From: Gnetum montanum
Taxonomy: Eukaryota > Streptophyta > Gnetopsida > Gnetales > Gnetaceae
Length of the DNA stretch: 64,000 nt
NCBI GenBank assembly: GCA_015680685.1
Contig: MNCI01018957.1
Location: forward strand, 66,109-130,108
Reading direction: 5' to 3'
Both the position numbers and the translations under genes were made by a program. Below, piece after piece: positions 46,376 through 58,497 of the stretch (within the stretch, counting starts at the first letter, position 1; the number at the start of each line of letters is the position of its first letter). The notes beneath the pieces were generated by a model, which saw only the letters and a program-made list of their open reading frames with translations, ran no database searches and was not told the DNA's origin.

Positions 46376-49197
46376 TTAAATGGTTCTAGGAGATGGTGGT
46401 TCCTAAGGCTTCAAGGGACCTTCACTGGCTTCACACACTAGTAGTAATTGAGGTTGTGGTTGTCCTGCTACTGCTTCAACTTCAGGTGGGAGTAGAAAGC
46501 ATCCAATAGTGCTTTCATTTTCTCCTTCTTATTCCTAGGATCATGCACTGTCCATGCAACTTTTCCAATGTGGGTTGGAATATGCACATACATCCCAAGG
46601 ACATGGGATCACTTAAAATAACTCCTTAACATTGAAAAACTAGGCAACGAACTATTTGCGTTCAATGTTGAACACTTGTACTGTGTTCTTTAGCTCCTGG
46701 TAGTCATTCAATCATCTAGTTAGGTCCTCGATGATGGATTGTTGATTTTTGAATCATCCTTTGAGGACTTTGAGTTTAGCTTTAGTAGTTTCAAGCTTTT
46801 TCTTAGTGTCCTTGTGGTGTTTTAACTCAACCTCATAAAACAAATACAAGCTAGCCACTTTCTTCTTCAATTCAAACCACGACCGTCCAGCTATCAACAT
46901 TGCTAGGTTTACATAATGAAGATTGGCCAACTCCATATAATTTTTCATTTCTTCGATTTGCAACTCCTTCAAGTGCATCTCCACTTTATTGTAGGCATCA
47001 ATCCCATCAAGGATGGCCTACCACATCTCTCTTCTTTGCTGGAGTTTTTGGAGGGCTTCATTTACTTTAGACTTTAGTATTTGGATTTCTTTTTCATTGA
47101 TTTCTTTTTGTAAGCCAACTTGGTTCTTGTAGTGATTTTTCACTTTCTAAAAATTGAGAGCTTTGTTCTTCTAGGCAGCGATTTCACTAGTAGAATTTTT
47201 TCATAAGATGCATACCTCCTTTATTAATAGATTTTGGTTCTCTATGACCAATTTTCTTAGTTCAGTGTTAGCCCTGGTAAGCTGCTCCTGCTGTTGATGA
47301 ATGAGTTCCTAAATTTTATCTCTTTGAGCATCAACATTTTGTAGGTGGTGATTTTACATGGTTAGTGCCTTATTTTCTTGATACATCTGATTCAAGTCCT
47401 TTTTAATTGAATGTGTTTTAGATTTTGCCATGGACTATTTAAAGATGGCCATTACTACTTCTTCCTCAGCCTTTTGAATTTGTTCTTGAAGTTGTTTAAT
47501 AGCTTCATCTCATTGTTGTCGAGCTGAGGATTGTTTACTTTGCAAGTCAAGCACAAAGTTTAGCAACCTCTACAGCCAAGCATTGATTTTGCTCTTGGGC
47601 CATTTCTAGTTGCCCCTCCAAAATGAATCATTTGCCCCTTGCATTCAACAACTTTGATTGGGTCACAGTGATGTTCTCTGGAAGATTAAAGATATTTGGA
47701 GTTGGTTTCTTGGTTCCCACTAATTGTTCTAGCAGTTGTTCATGTTTGGTTGCATTTAATTTCCTATTGACCATGCTTGAGGATGTCTACACATCTTGGA
47801 GTGAAGATACATCTAGTACAAACATCACCAGTGCATTCAGTCACGGTCAGCTACCACTTCTGCCGTTATTTTTTACCCTTAGTGCTACATCACCAAGATA
47901 ATTGCCTCTTCACCTTCCTCCAACCTCACCAAGAAATTGGCAGCATTCCCAGAGATTTCTGGGAATAGATGATGTGTTGCTAATGACACTATCACCTCTT
48001 GATGTGTTGCATTCTTTGGGTGGAGAAAATGAAACCACCCCTCTCCATCTGACTAACTATTTAAGCCACCTCATTAAGGTGACTCATTACTAGCTGATAC
48101 ATAGATGGATCCACCCCACTTGTTCCTACTTGTTGCTCTTGTTCACTCAAGAGCTACTCTTGGATTTATCATAGATGCTCAAGAATTGCATGGGCCTCTA
48201 GTGTTGTCTCCTTAATGGGTGGCGGCAGCGGATCCTCTTCTTAGATGGCTATTGGCATTTTGTCCTTCATGATTTTTGCCCATGAGGCCAAGGGAATATG
48301 CCTGAGAGTGTTATTGGAATAGTGAACAATACTTACCCTCTTACAAAGTTTTCTTATAAGGCATGGAAAGGGTAGGGTCCTCCTTCCACATTCGTTCTCC
48401 TTGAAATGCTTTTCAATCTCCAAATAAATTAGCTGTGGAAGGTGAATGGGAAATTTCCTACTTAGAGTAGTGCATACATGAGTGGAGAAGGAAATCACCT
48501 TACTTGGAATCACTATTGGATTGAGGTGATATGCTATAATCTTAAAATAAATTCACGTCACCGGTGTGAGCATGCCATACTCCTTACGATCCAACCCCTA
48601 ACATCACTGGGTCCACTCTTTTTTTGCCTCAAGGTCATCTTTTGTTGATATTTTTGCTAGCTATGTTTCAATGTCAAGCAACCCTAGTGCCTATGCAATG
48701 GCCTCCACTGAGTAGGATACTTAAACATCCTTGATTTTTACAACAGACCCTAGCCTTCGGCTATTCCAGAAGAGATAGGTCTCTCCCATGTACCACTTCC
48801 CATTGGTCATGATGATTGGCCACATAGGAGAGGTTTGCAATTGTGTTCTGACATCCTCTAGAGCTTTCTCCAAAAATAATCCAAATTTTATTTCTTGAAG
48901 AACTGATCTTTGGATCTCTTGAGACTTGATGATTTCTAGGCAAGCTTGAGTTAGAGTGACTTCAAGCCTAGGCATAGGTCTAGGCACTTCTCCTCATTGA
49001 GATTGTTTTGTATGTGCTTCTTCTTTTAGAATCTATTGAATAGATTCTACTTCAGGTTCCTCATGAAGAGGTCCCATTGCACGGGTCACCTCTTATTATT
49101 CTTTTCCTTGTTCTTATTGGCCCCTTCCAGCTTGAGGTTGTTTCTCCCATGGTTGTGATGGTTCTCCTTCCTACAGGCACTTTTGTTTGGATGCCAT
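46376..49197 (-). pseudogene. Third ORF of element B
   Basis: ATG at 49197 (MASKQKCL...) directly after 'tgtgattgcag'. The N-terminal domain is readable at 48241-48987 ('GKWYMGETYLFWNSRRLG', 'KFPIHLPQLIYLEIEKHFKE', 'PFPCLIRKLCKRVSIVHYSN'), matching A. The C-terminal half (46.4-47.6 kb) is a Glu/Lys-rich coiled coil, e.g. 46754-46984 'MELANLHYVNLAMLIA', nearly identical in wording to A near 20484 ('MELANLQYANLAMLIA'). A Pro-rich tail ends near 46376. Multiple stops. The function of this protein is unknown. Confidence 0.7.
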
Positions 49198-51370
49198 CTG
49201 CAATCACAATAGAACCATGGATTAACAATCATTGTGTAACCTTAAAATAGTTGGGATACCTTAACTCTTAAGGGTAGTTACACTTGGTTAAGTTGTGGTT
49301 ATGGTTTATTTAATTAACTTAATTGTTATTTCTATTTAAGCCTTACCATTGATAAATCATCACGAAGGTTGTTGGAAGGGTTGACTTGGAAAAAGTTGAT
49401 GTTTATGTATGATTAAAGTTACTAACCCTTATGGGAGTTATAAAAAATTTTCAAAAATTGCATTAGAAACCTTAAGGTTTTTTGCCCCCATGAAAGATCT
49501 TACCTTTGATAATTGCAAGATTGAAAAAGCGGAGTGATTTGGACAAACGATTTGAAAGTTATGGACTCTGGAAGGTTTTTGGCTCTAAAAAATTGCAAAA
49601 ATTCACTATGTGTTATGATCAAATGAAAAAAAATGTTTGACAGTATATAATGTATTTTTATATCGCGTTGATGAGGCCTCAACAACAAGACCTCATCAAT
49701 GGGGTCAGTTGCGTTGACGAGGCCTCGATGATATAGATGTTGACCATTGTTGAATTTCATTGACTTTGCTCAAACTTTCAAAATACAAGGAATGTTTTTG
49801 ATGAAATTGGGGTCAAATGAAAGCTTAGAAGACCAAGAATAGTATGAAATCATGAGAAGAGGTTGAAGTTCATAAATTTGAAAATATGGAGAAAAATTGA
49901 TTTAATGGATGAATGCAATGAAAGATTAAGGAGTACTGAGTGTTTTACACAATGGAAAATATGAAATATAAGATTGTAGTAATGTCAAAGGTAAGGAACC
50001 TTAACTAATCAAGCCAAAAGCTATGCAAGTGGATCTTCTCCATAGTAGGCTCATGCCCTTTTTGCCCTTGCATAACCTCAACTAAGGAGTCCATGGGCCC
50101 CATAGTCGATTTAAAGATCATGACAAGTTAAGGACCAACCCAAAAGGATCCACTCAAGAATCCCAATACATCAAACTAAGACATGAAGCATAACATAGAA
50201 CTCGGTAGTGAGGTGAGTTATGGCAACATGGATGGATGATAGAGAAGGTGGAATAGAGTTCCAAATTAAGGTCATAAGAAGTCCCATGTGGATTTGTGGT
50301 TATAATGACCCGAGAAGTTCCATCGTCAATCTAGACCAAAACCATCCACTTTTAGTGACTTCGCATCACCACTCTAAGACTGATCCATCCACTCAAGAAA
50401 CAAGAGTGTCCCTGTAAGACAACCACTGTTCCACAAAGAGGAGAGAGAAGTAGGAAGTGAGAGAGAGAGGACCTTAGTTAGAGGGGACCTTCAGGCATAG
50501 GTGTATGTCTTTTGAGTCTCATGACTAGTGCTTGTAACCTTTGATTTGTCCAAGGGGTGTGCTTTGAATTTCTATAATTGTTTTTGAAATGGAAACCACA
50601 CCATGCGAGGGATTATTCATGTTGAAGGGGTGTGCTTTGAATTCCCATTTTTGTTGCTTTTTTTTTTTGAATGATGGGAACTATACCATGTAACGACATT
50701 ATTTTTCTTCCTATCATTAGTAGTGTGGAATGGTAAGAAGTCTGCAAAAAAAAAGAAAAAAAAAACAAACCACTCAAGCACTCAAGTAAGATGAAAAGCA
50801 CAAAGCGTATTTAGTTCCCTTGAAGTCACACCCTTTACAAACCTTTGGATCCCTCCTAATTCTAGAGCCACTAAGGTCACTAATTGATTAAAAGTTTCTT
50901 TAATGAAAAAGGGACCTCAAATTCCCAAAATAAGGAAAACCATAAAGTTCTTTGGATGGGTGGACGACGTGGACTCACTACCTATCCCATGAAAAGTAAA
51001 CCTTGTCAAAGTCATTAGACATTAGAATTCAAAAATAGAAACCAGACATCGACAATCACACATTAAGCACAAACCATCATTAGTAAACAACAAGAGTAGC
51101 ATTGTGTCCTATGATAATAAAGTAGATTTATTAGCAAAAATGAGGAAATATCACACTTAATCAAAAGAAACACAAGAAACAAAATAAATTCAAGTATATA
51201 AGAAAGTGTAAAATAATCAAGAAAATTTAAATGTACTAAAAATGGTATAAAATTAGAAAAATTTGAAAATAAAAAATTTGTAGAACCAAAAATGTGAAAA
51301 ACAATAAGGGTAGAAAAATTGAGAGGCCATGGTAATGGTTAGCATGAGTGGCCATCTCCCCCATGACTGA
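49198..51370 (-). other. Spacer of element B between pol and third ORF
   Basis: Non-coding; carries the conserved block (50028-50080), the shared stretch 'ccttagttagaggggacctt' (50471-50490), the palindrome-TATA module and a candidate 3' splice site next to the ATG. Near 50540-50640 the phrase 'aaggggtgtgctttgaatt' occurs twice. 51180-51330 on the minus strand is T-rich, as after pol or gag in the other copies. Confidence 0.6.
49653..49745 (-). promoter_or_regulatory. Internal U3-like module (B), palindrome plus TATA
   Basis: Minus strand: GAGGCCTC palindromes and 'gttgac'/'gttgatgagg' motifs (49665-49745), the same vocabulary as the LTR U3 of B, then TATAAAAATA (49653-49662). It lies about 450 bp upstream of the third ORF. 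Promoter function is inferred from layout. Confidence 0.5.
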
Positions 51371-52500
51371 GTTGGAAGGAGGGGATCCAAAAAATAGGAT
51401 GTGGATGTCCATCAGGTGAGACGGTATTTACACTAGTCAATCTTGGTTGTAGAAAAGGTTTAATTTGTTGGATATTGACCAACTACTTTTTATTTGGGCT
51501 ATCAGGTTTGTACATTATCATGGCCCTAGAGGGAAAGGTTTGATCAATTATATAAGGTCCCTCCCATAATGTTTGAAATTTTTCCTTTTGAGTTACATGT
51601 GTGGGGTTCTAGTAGAGGACCTTATCTCTTGGTTGAAACCTTACTTTCCTAATTCTAAGGTTGTGGTGTTGCTTGTTGAATGCCTTGTTCACCTCATTCA
51701 AAGATAGGGCCACTAAGTGATTTTTGTCTAGCATGTTTAGATTGATCAATCTCTTTTTTTGTGCTAAACTTAGGTCAAGGTTTAGTTCATAGGTCATTGA
51801 GAGTGTACGGAGCTCAGATTGAATTGGGAGTGTTGGAAGTTTTTCATACATTAACTCATAGGGAAAATATACAATAGGGAGTTTCCAAGTTGATCAATAA
51901 GCTCAAAGGGCATCATTAAGTTTTTTACTCCAATCCTTCCTATATTTGTTAATGGTTTGCGTTAATATTTTTGTAATCCCCTAGTTGGTTACCTCTTCTT
52001 GACTGTTGGCTTGGGGATGGTAAGGTGTCATTAATTTATGTTCTACCCCCAAGCATTGCATTAATTTTCTAAATGTGACACCTATGAAATGAGTCCCATT
52101 ATTAGAAATTAGTGAATGTAGCACCCCAAACCTTTTAACTATATGTTGTTGTATAAATCTACCGGCAATGGATGATGTGCAATCTATAACAACTGTCACT
52201 TTAGCCCATTTTGTGCAATAGTCAACTCCTACTATAATATACACTTTCCTGTTAGACATGGGTGTGATGGGATCCATGAAATCAATGCCCCATATGTCAA
52301 AAGGTTCTAGTGGTTGAATCCACTATTGAGGATCTTCCATACTAGCGATCATCCCCCTATCATGTTAACAATGTTCACAAGGCTTGACAAATTGATGGGC
52401 ATCCCTAAAGATTGTGGGCCAATAGTATCCTGCCATTAGGATTTTTATGGCCATGCATCTCCCTGCATAGTGGCCTCTGTGAGGTCCTTCATGAACATCC
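51371..52500 (-). pseudogene. Integrase of element B
   Basis: The open stretch 51981-52277 shows the catalytic core: 'IVGVDYCTKWAKVTVVIDCT' (first Asp), 'ISNNGTHF' (family D-N-GTHF with Asp changed to Asn) and 'YHPQANSQEEVTN' (catalytic Glu region). 51609-51851 gives the C-terminal part ('YEKLPTLPIQSELRTLSM', 'FQPRDKVLYYN'), ending with 'VNIQQIKPFLQPR' near 51470. The zinc-binding N-terminus is readable only in fragments (52320-52480). The lost Asp and stops show it is inactive. Confidence 0.75.
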
Positions 52501-52596
52501 TAGAGAATGCGTAGTTGATCTTTGTTAGGTACATACCAACGGATCAGGTCATCGGCACATATCTTGTAAAGGTGTCCATTAATTTCCATGAAGTAT

Positions 52597-54088
52597 TTAA
52601 CTCGATGAAGAAATTGTTGTTTTTTTACTAAAATCCAAGTCTTGTGGCATCTCTTGAGTGAGAAGATATGTGAGGATGCCATTATACCATATCACGTTTT
52701 CAAGCATGTGTTCATTTATTACTCTAGTAAAGAGGAGTTTGTTTGGAAATTGATCAAAGAGAAAGCTCTCCTCCTCTTTGTTATCCCATCTTAAATGAGA
52801 AAGGTGATCAGCGACCACATTCTTGGTCCCTTTTTGATCTACCATAGTAAGATCAAATTCCTGCAAGATTACAAGCCACCATATAGCATGAGGGCTCATC
52901 ATCACCTTATTCATAAGGAAGTGAATTTCACTAAGGTCTATATGTATAAATACTTTGTAACCTAACACATAATGCCTAAACTTTTCTAGTACATACACCA
53001 CTACCATTAATTCTTTTTTTTTTTGTGATGGTGTAATTTAACTATGCCCCCACAATGCTTTAACTTGCGCAATGGATATAATATGGATGTTTCTTATGGT
53101 CCATCTGCATGAGTACTACTTCCAAAGCATAGTTAGATACATTTGTCATGATATGGAATGGTTTGGACCAATCTGGTGCTCATAGAATTGGTGTTTCTAT
53201 GAGTTTTTCTTTTAATTGTTGGAATGTGTTTTCACATTCCTTTGTCCAAATGAAAGGTGCATCTTTCTTTGTAAGCTCTACCAATGACTTTGCAATCTTA
53301 GAGAAATTCTCAATAAAGTGCCGGTAGTAACCAGTGTGTCCAAGGAATGACCAAACATCTTTAACAGTCTCTGGTTGGTGTGTTATTCCTTGGATGACCC
53401 TTTTCATTTCTGGGTCTACCTCAATCCATTTCTACAAAATTCAGTGCCCTAGAATAATGCCTTCTTGGACCATGAGATGGCTCTTTTGCCAATTGAGCTA
53501 TAGGTTTGTCTCAACACATCTCTTTAGCCCTTGCTCAAGTCAATCCAAGGCTTTCTCAAATGTAGCTCCATAGGTGGAGAATCCATCCATGAGAACTTCA
53601 ACACCACTACTGATTTATTGTAAAAAGATACTAAGGACCAAGCATTGAAATGTTGCAGGGGCATTGCGTAGGCCAAACGGCATCTTACAATATGCAAACG
53701 TCCCTTAGGAACTTGTGAATGTTGTCTTGGCTTGGTCTTCCGGTAAGATTTGGATTTGGTTATAGCCACTATAACCATTCAAGAAATTATAATAATGATG
53801 CCTAGATATGGTGTCTAATACTTGATCCACAAATGACAAAGGAAAGTGATCCTTAAATGTTTCCATGTTTAAGAACCTAAATTCAATGGAAACCTACCAT
53901 TTACTATCCTTCTTTGGTACAATTACAAGTGGACTAACCCACTCACTATCCATGATTAGATAGATAAACCCAACCTTGAGGATTTTCTCTATCTCCTTCT
54001 TAATGATTTTCTTCAATTTGGGGTTTAGCCGCCTCTGCGGATATGACCAAGAGAAGGCTATTGACCATTTATTCACCACTTTCAACAA
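52597..54088 (-). pseudogene. Reverse transcriptase and RNase H of element B
   Basis: RT starts in the open stretch 53894-54088 ('RRLNPKLKKIIKKEIEKIL', 'VGFIYLIMDSEWVSPLVIVP') and continues with 'ETFKDHFPLSFVDQVLDTIS' and 'NFLNGYSGYNQIQI' near 53770-53870. 53180-53407 gives 'RVIQGITHQPETVKDVWSFL', 'GHTGYYRHFIENFSKIAKSL'. RNase H lies at 52597-53007 ('VLEKFRHYVLGYKVFIHIDL', 'LQEFDLTMVDQKGTKNVVAD', 'HLSHL'). This wording is diagnostic of the Athila lineage. Frame changes and stops interrupt it between 53410 and 53780. Confidence 0.82.
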
Positions 54089-54469
54089 CCCTTATTTTTG
54101 TTTAGAAGCAAGTTTGGCATTAATGATGACCAGTTTACCATTTTTTTAAAATGCATACTCCATTTCAACTAGTAAAGTCTTTAATTCTAAGGGCTCTTAC
54201 TTAAAATGATCAAGGATCTCCAACTCTCCCCAATAGTTATCATCTTCTTCATTAGAGAGTTGGGAATAGACTTGTTCAATTTTATCCATGTCTTCTACAT
54301 ATGCACAAGTTAAGCTCTCAGTTGGTTCCATGCACATTGTGCTGCTATCTGAATTAGCTATCAGCCACTAGGTGTCCTCCTGCTCTTTGGCTACTGCGTA
54401 CAGACACCATTGGATATTAATTTCTTGTGCACATTGATTGCATGCCTTCATGTATATGCTTCTAATTGA

Positions 54470-54990
54470 TCAAATATTTTGCATGCAATTGCACCCATTG
54501 TCATTGTACGTGATGCATGGAATACACTTCTTCTCAATTTTTCCTAACTCATTCTCCTTAGATATTTCGAGAGATAGGTCCCTTATACCCATTCGTGCAT
54601 CGACCGTGCTTAACCAATCCCTTTTCATGATGATGGGGAAGTCACTTTTGTAGTTGTCCACCTTGATTACTAGAAAATCAGTAGGATAGTGCCACCCACA
54701 AGCTATGGTCACAATGTCCTCTACTAATCTCAAAGGGACCGTAATTGACTGAACTACCAATTCTAAATGGATGTTGCTCTTCTTAATATGTGGTAGGTTC
54801 TGGGCTTTGTACACATCGTTGGAGATGAGGTTAACTCAAGAACTAGAGTCAAGAAGAGCCTTGCATGGCTCTTGTCCAACAATCTATAGAAAGATGAGTG
54901 GATTTCTTACATCATATCTTTTTGTAGGAAGGTTGCCAGCCTTGATCCAGTCAGAAATAGCATGAGGTAGCATCACAGTGTGAATCCTAG
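54470..54990 (-). pseudogene. Aspartic protease of element B
   Basis: Reads 'GQEPCKALLDSSS' near 54860-54825, the active-site region with DSG changed to DSS, then in the open stretch 54470-54814 'LVVQSITVPLRLVEDIV', 'YPTDFLVIKVDN', 'FPIIMKRDWLSTVDARMG', the order of an Athila protease (VxxPxGxvEDvxv, PaDFvvLd, iILGRPFLaT). It processes Gag-Pol. The active site suggests inactivity. Confidence 0.7.
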
Positions 54991-57395
54991 GTAGCATTTG
55001 GTTTGAAGGGTGCTCGAAGGTATTTAATGCAAAGGATGAGGGTATTGGAGATATAGGGTGATTAGCCAGAGTAGGTTGTGAGGGCTGGAGAGGACTACTG
55101 GGCTAGAAGAAAGGTCATTTCCTTGATCAATTATTCGAACCACTCGGTTGAAAAACTGGTTGTGATTGTATAGCCCTTGTAGCATTTCATTGTTGTGGAT
55201 GTGGAGGAATTTCACCCTACATGGATGGAGCAGGAGGTAACTGAGTTGAAGGTGGAGGTGTAGGTGTAGAGGGATGTGAACGATGATAAGAATAATGATA
55301 TAATGTAGAGGTGTAGATGGTAAATATGTTTGGTGGTATTCCAGAGAGTAATAGTGATGCTAAAGTGATGTATGACTTGCTGAACTTCTAGGAAAGATGG
55401 GTTGTTGAACATAGTACTCATATCGATCTAGTTGCCTATAATGGTACTACTGCCTTGGCAGTGGAATTCCCCATGATTGTGGTTGGTACCACTATTGGTA
55501 CTATTCATAAGGTTTTGGAGGATTTCCACTTGGATAGTAAGCTTGTTATTGCTAGTGGAATTGTCTTAGACTATGTTGAGGGTAAGACAATCATCTTGGA
55601 GCTTGCCTATGTGCTAAGCAGGGGTTCAATTCATACACTCTAGATTTTTATAAGTGTGATACCAGAGGGCAACATCCCTTTGGATGTTCATATTGACAAA
55701 TGTTACATTCAACTTCATCATTAGAGTTAAACTCTACAACTTCCTCTACTATAGCAGCTTTACCTTTACCTCTTTGGTAGGCACGTTCAGCTTCTTTTCA
55801 TCATCTATGATTATGATCATTATTGTGCTCTTTCAATTCTTTAGAAATATTCAAAGTAGTTTGAAAATTTTCATCCAAAGAGTCCCATAACTTGTCAACC
55901 TTGGTTAAAATTTCAGAAATAGATTTTTGGATAGGCAAGGTCTTTCTGTTCACCACTTCATCAAGTGGTGACTCCTCCTTATCACAAAATTAGACCAATC
56001 ATTTTCTAATGGATGGATCCCTATTATACTCTTCCTTTTTTGTAGCTCACCTTCTTCTTTTGCTACCTACTCAATTAGCCTTTGGATCTAATGAGCTCTC
56101 ATTTCAGACAACCTCGCTTGGGCATATACCCCAAGGCTTCTTCTTGTTTCTGTCCTAAGGCCATCTATGATGTGGCAAAGTTGTTCCCTCTAAGAGTAAC
56201 CATGGCTAGGGCATCTATGTAAGAGTGAATAATATTGGCCCATGGTGGCATCCAAGGGTTCATGTGCTCCTTGTTTCTAGCTTTGGATTTTCCTTCTCAG
56301 ATTAGACACTCTAGAGTACGTCTAGTATTTTTCATTGAATAGTTCTAACATGGTACTCCATCTTCGAATAGATTCCAGTTCTAAGGACCGGTACCAACTT
56401 TCAGCTTCCTTAATGAGCATCCTTGGGAAAAGCTTGATTTTTTGCCACTTGTTCTTGATGTTTTGTAAGGAATAAGCATCTTTAAAAGCTTGCAGATGTG
56501 ACTACAAATTAGAGTTGTTTCCCCCCTCAAACCTTAGCATATTGTTCATATCTACGCACTTGATCCGACTATCTTTTATATGCCTAGTTGGAATTCTTAC
56601 TGCCTCTACAATGTTAAGCATACTTTTAGTTGCTAGTAAAGGCTCATCATCATTATTGTGTTGGTGATGCTGATGATGGTTTTAACCATCCCTTCAATTT
56701 TGATGGCCTTCACGGTTGTTATTTTATTGATCACCTTCATCATGGTTGTTTCAATAGCAGCTTTTATGAGAACTGTCAAATGAAGAGGATGAAGAGGAAG
56801 GTGGACTACCAACACCACCACTCTTAAACTTTTTATGATCTCCATCATTAGATCCCTTGTTATTACGATGTTCACCTAAGTCCCTACCTTGGCTATCACT
56901 CTTCCTTAAACCTGGTTTATGAATAGTTGATCACAGGGTCAAGTTCACACCCTCATCATTGTTAGCAAGGGGTAAAGAATCTCTATGTTGAGAACCTTCC
57001 AAGGGAGGGTCCTCATTATCCTCTTGATCTAGTAGGAACAAGGGATTAGTGCAATGTTTCCCCTTTGTGGCTTCATGGAGTCTCTCCTAATGTTTGTCTT
57101 TCTTACATTGTGTTTCAGTGGAATAATAATTCCAAGTGTCATATCCAACCACAACATACTCTTCGTGAAGATCTACTATGCCCAACTTTTTAAGGGTTTT
57201 AATTAGCATTCCAGGCATAGATCTATCAAGGAGAAAAATGGCATTGGCCTCCATATCATGCCATCACATCTATTCATCTTGATGTAGGATGAAAGTAAAA
57301 TTCGGCACAAACTCATTTGGATGAGTGTATACCACCTTGTATTCTTGTGGGACTGGTGGTTTAGTATTGTCATGCTTATGGGAAGAAGAAGACAT
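54991..57395 (-). pseudogene. gag of element B
   Basis: Starts MSSSSHKHDNTKPP at 57395. A middle Ser/His/Asn-rich region (56630-56900) precedes the capsid core: 'LFPRMLIKEAESWYRSLELE' (~56430-56370), 'RRWSTMLELFNEKY', 'YYSLLHRCPSHGYS', 'HIIDGLRTETRRSLGVYAQA' (~56170-56110), close to A. The knuckle 'CNICQYEHPKGCC' is at 55669-55707. A Pro/Tyr-rich tail follows to about 55000. Mixed stops, mostly TAA and TAG. Confidence 0.75.
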
Positions 57396-57527
57396 TTTTT
57401 AAAACAAAATGACATTATGAGTGTGCTTTTATAATTTATATTAGTGGTAATGTTATTGAATTTTAGGTTCATACAATGATATTAGTGATATTCACTTAGA
57501 CCTAAATAGCACATGTTCCACAAACAA

Positions 57528-57547
57528 AGTCCCCAGCAATGGTGCCA
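57528..57547 (-). other. Primer-binding site, tRNA-Asp type (element B)
   Basis: Minus strand TGGCACCATTGCTGGGGACT next to the 5' LTR. It matches the tRNA-Asp complement with two transitions, followed by different 3' bases. Confidence 0.82.
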
Positions 57548-57548
57548 A

Positions 57549-58492
57549 TGATGAGCAACAAGGTACCCCTACACCTAACCATACAAATCATGAAGCATTC
57601 ACACATGACTCGATTGAATTTCATGTACTTTATCATTTCTAGTGCACTAGCCCTTTAGGAAGTGAATCTAACCTTAAAGTCAATTGTTGTCCTCCCAATT
57701 ACACTTGTGATGTTCGTTGGTATGGTTAAGTGTAACTGAGGCATCTAATTTTTATCATTTTGTATTTTATATTTTGGGTGTTCAAAATGTAGGTAAAAGG
57801 AATTTTATTTACAAATATAAATTAATTAATTAACTATTATTCAACTAATCCTAACATAAGTATACATTCCCACTTTCTGTACACATCTTGAACCCATGTA
57901 TCCACTGTTGAGCAACCAAACACTATGCTACTAGGCGTACTAGGTAATAACGTTGGTAAGATTACCAAGTGAATATATGTTATGCTCAAAGTGGTCGTAC
58001 TTATGTATTTAATCTATCTAGCTTAATAATCTCATTAACTTAATTGCTAGGAAATAATGCGAAATAATTGAGAATAATTAACAAATAACTAAAAACATTG
58101 AATGCATAAATAAAAGAGCTAATCTATCCAAAGTGCTGTAAGGTTTATCAGAAAGCTCATCTTTATTGTCGCACACACTGTCATGCTTAGGTACAAAAAT
58201 TCTTGAATAAAGATCTATACACTTAATGACTCTTGTTGTAGGCACTCAAGGAAAAAATTCTAACTTTTGAATGGAAAAAATGCAAGAACTTTGCTACAAT
58301 TGAAAAATTGAATCCTCCATAAATGCGATGGGTAGGCACATATTTATAGGTGATGGATAGACACCATGTTGATGAGGCTTCATTGATGCATGTCGAAATG
58401 CATCAACAGGGCCTTATGGATGAGGCCTCGTTGATGTAGTCGGTTACACCGATGAGGCCTCATCAACGCAGCCAACCAATGATGACTCATCA
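57549..58492 (-). repeat. 5' LTR of element B
   Basis: 944 bp; on the minus strand it starts TGATGAGTCATC and ends GCTCATCA. GAGGCCTC-type palindromes lie at 58365-58480. It pairs with 45185-46126 and is followed by TSD TTAAG. Confidence 0.92.
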
Positions 58493-58497
58493 TTAAG

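Larger units (their letters stand above)
45185..58492 (-). mobile_element. Element B: full-length Athila-like LTR retrotransposon
   Basis: 13.3 kb with LTRs of 942 and 944 bp and the 5 bp target duplication TTAAG (45180-45184 and 58493-58497). In minus-strand order: 5' LTR, tRNA-Asp primer site, gag, pol (protease, RT, RNase H, integrase), spacer, third ORF, polypurine tract, 3' LTR. It is inserted in the spacer of element C in opposite orientation. It is the best guide here to the full layout of the group. ORFs are broken but more readable than those of C. Confidence 0.94.
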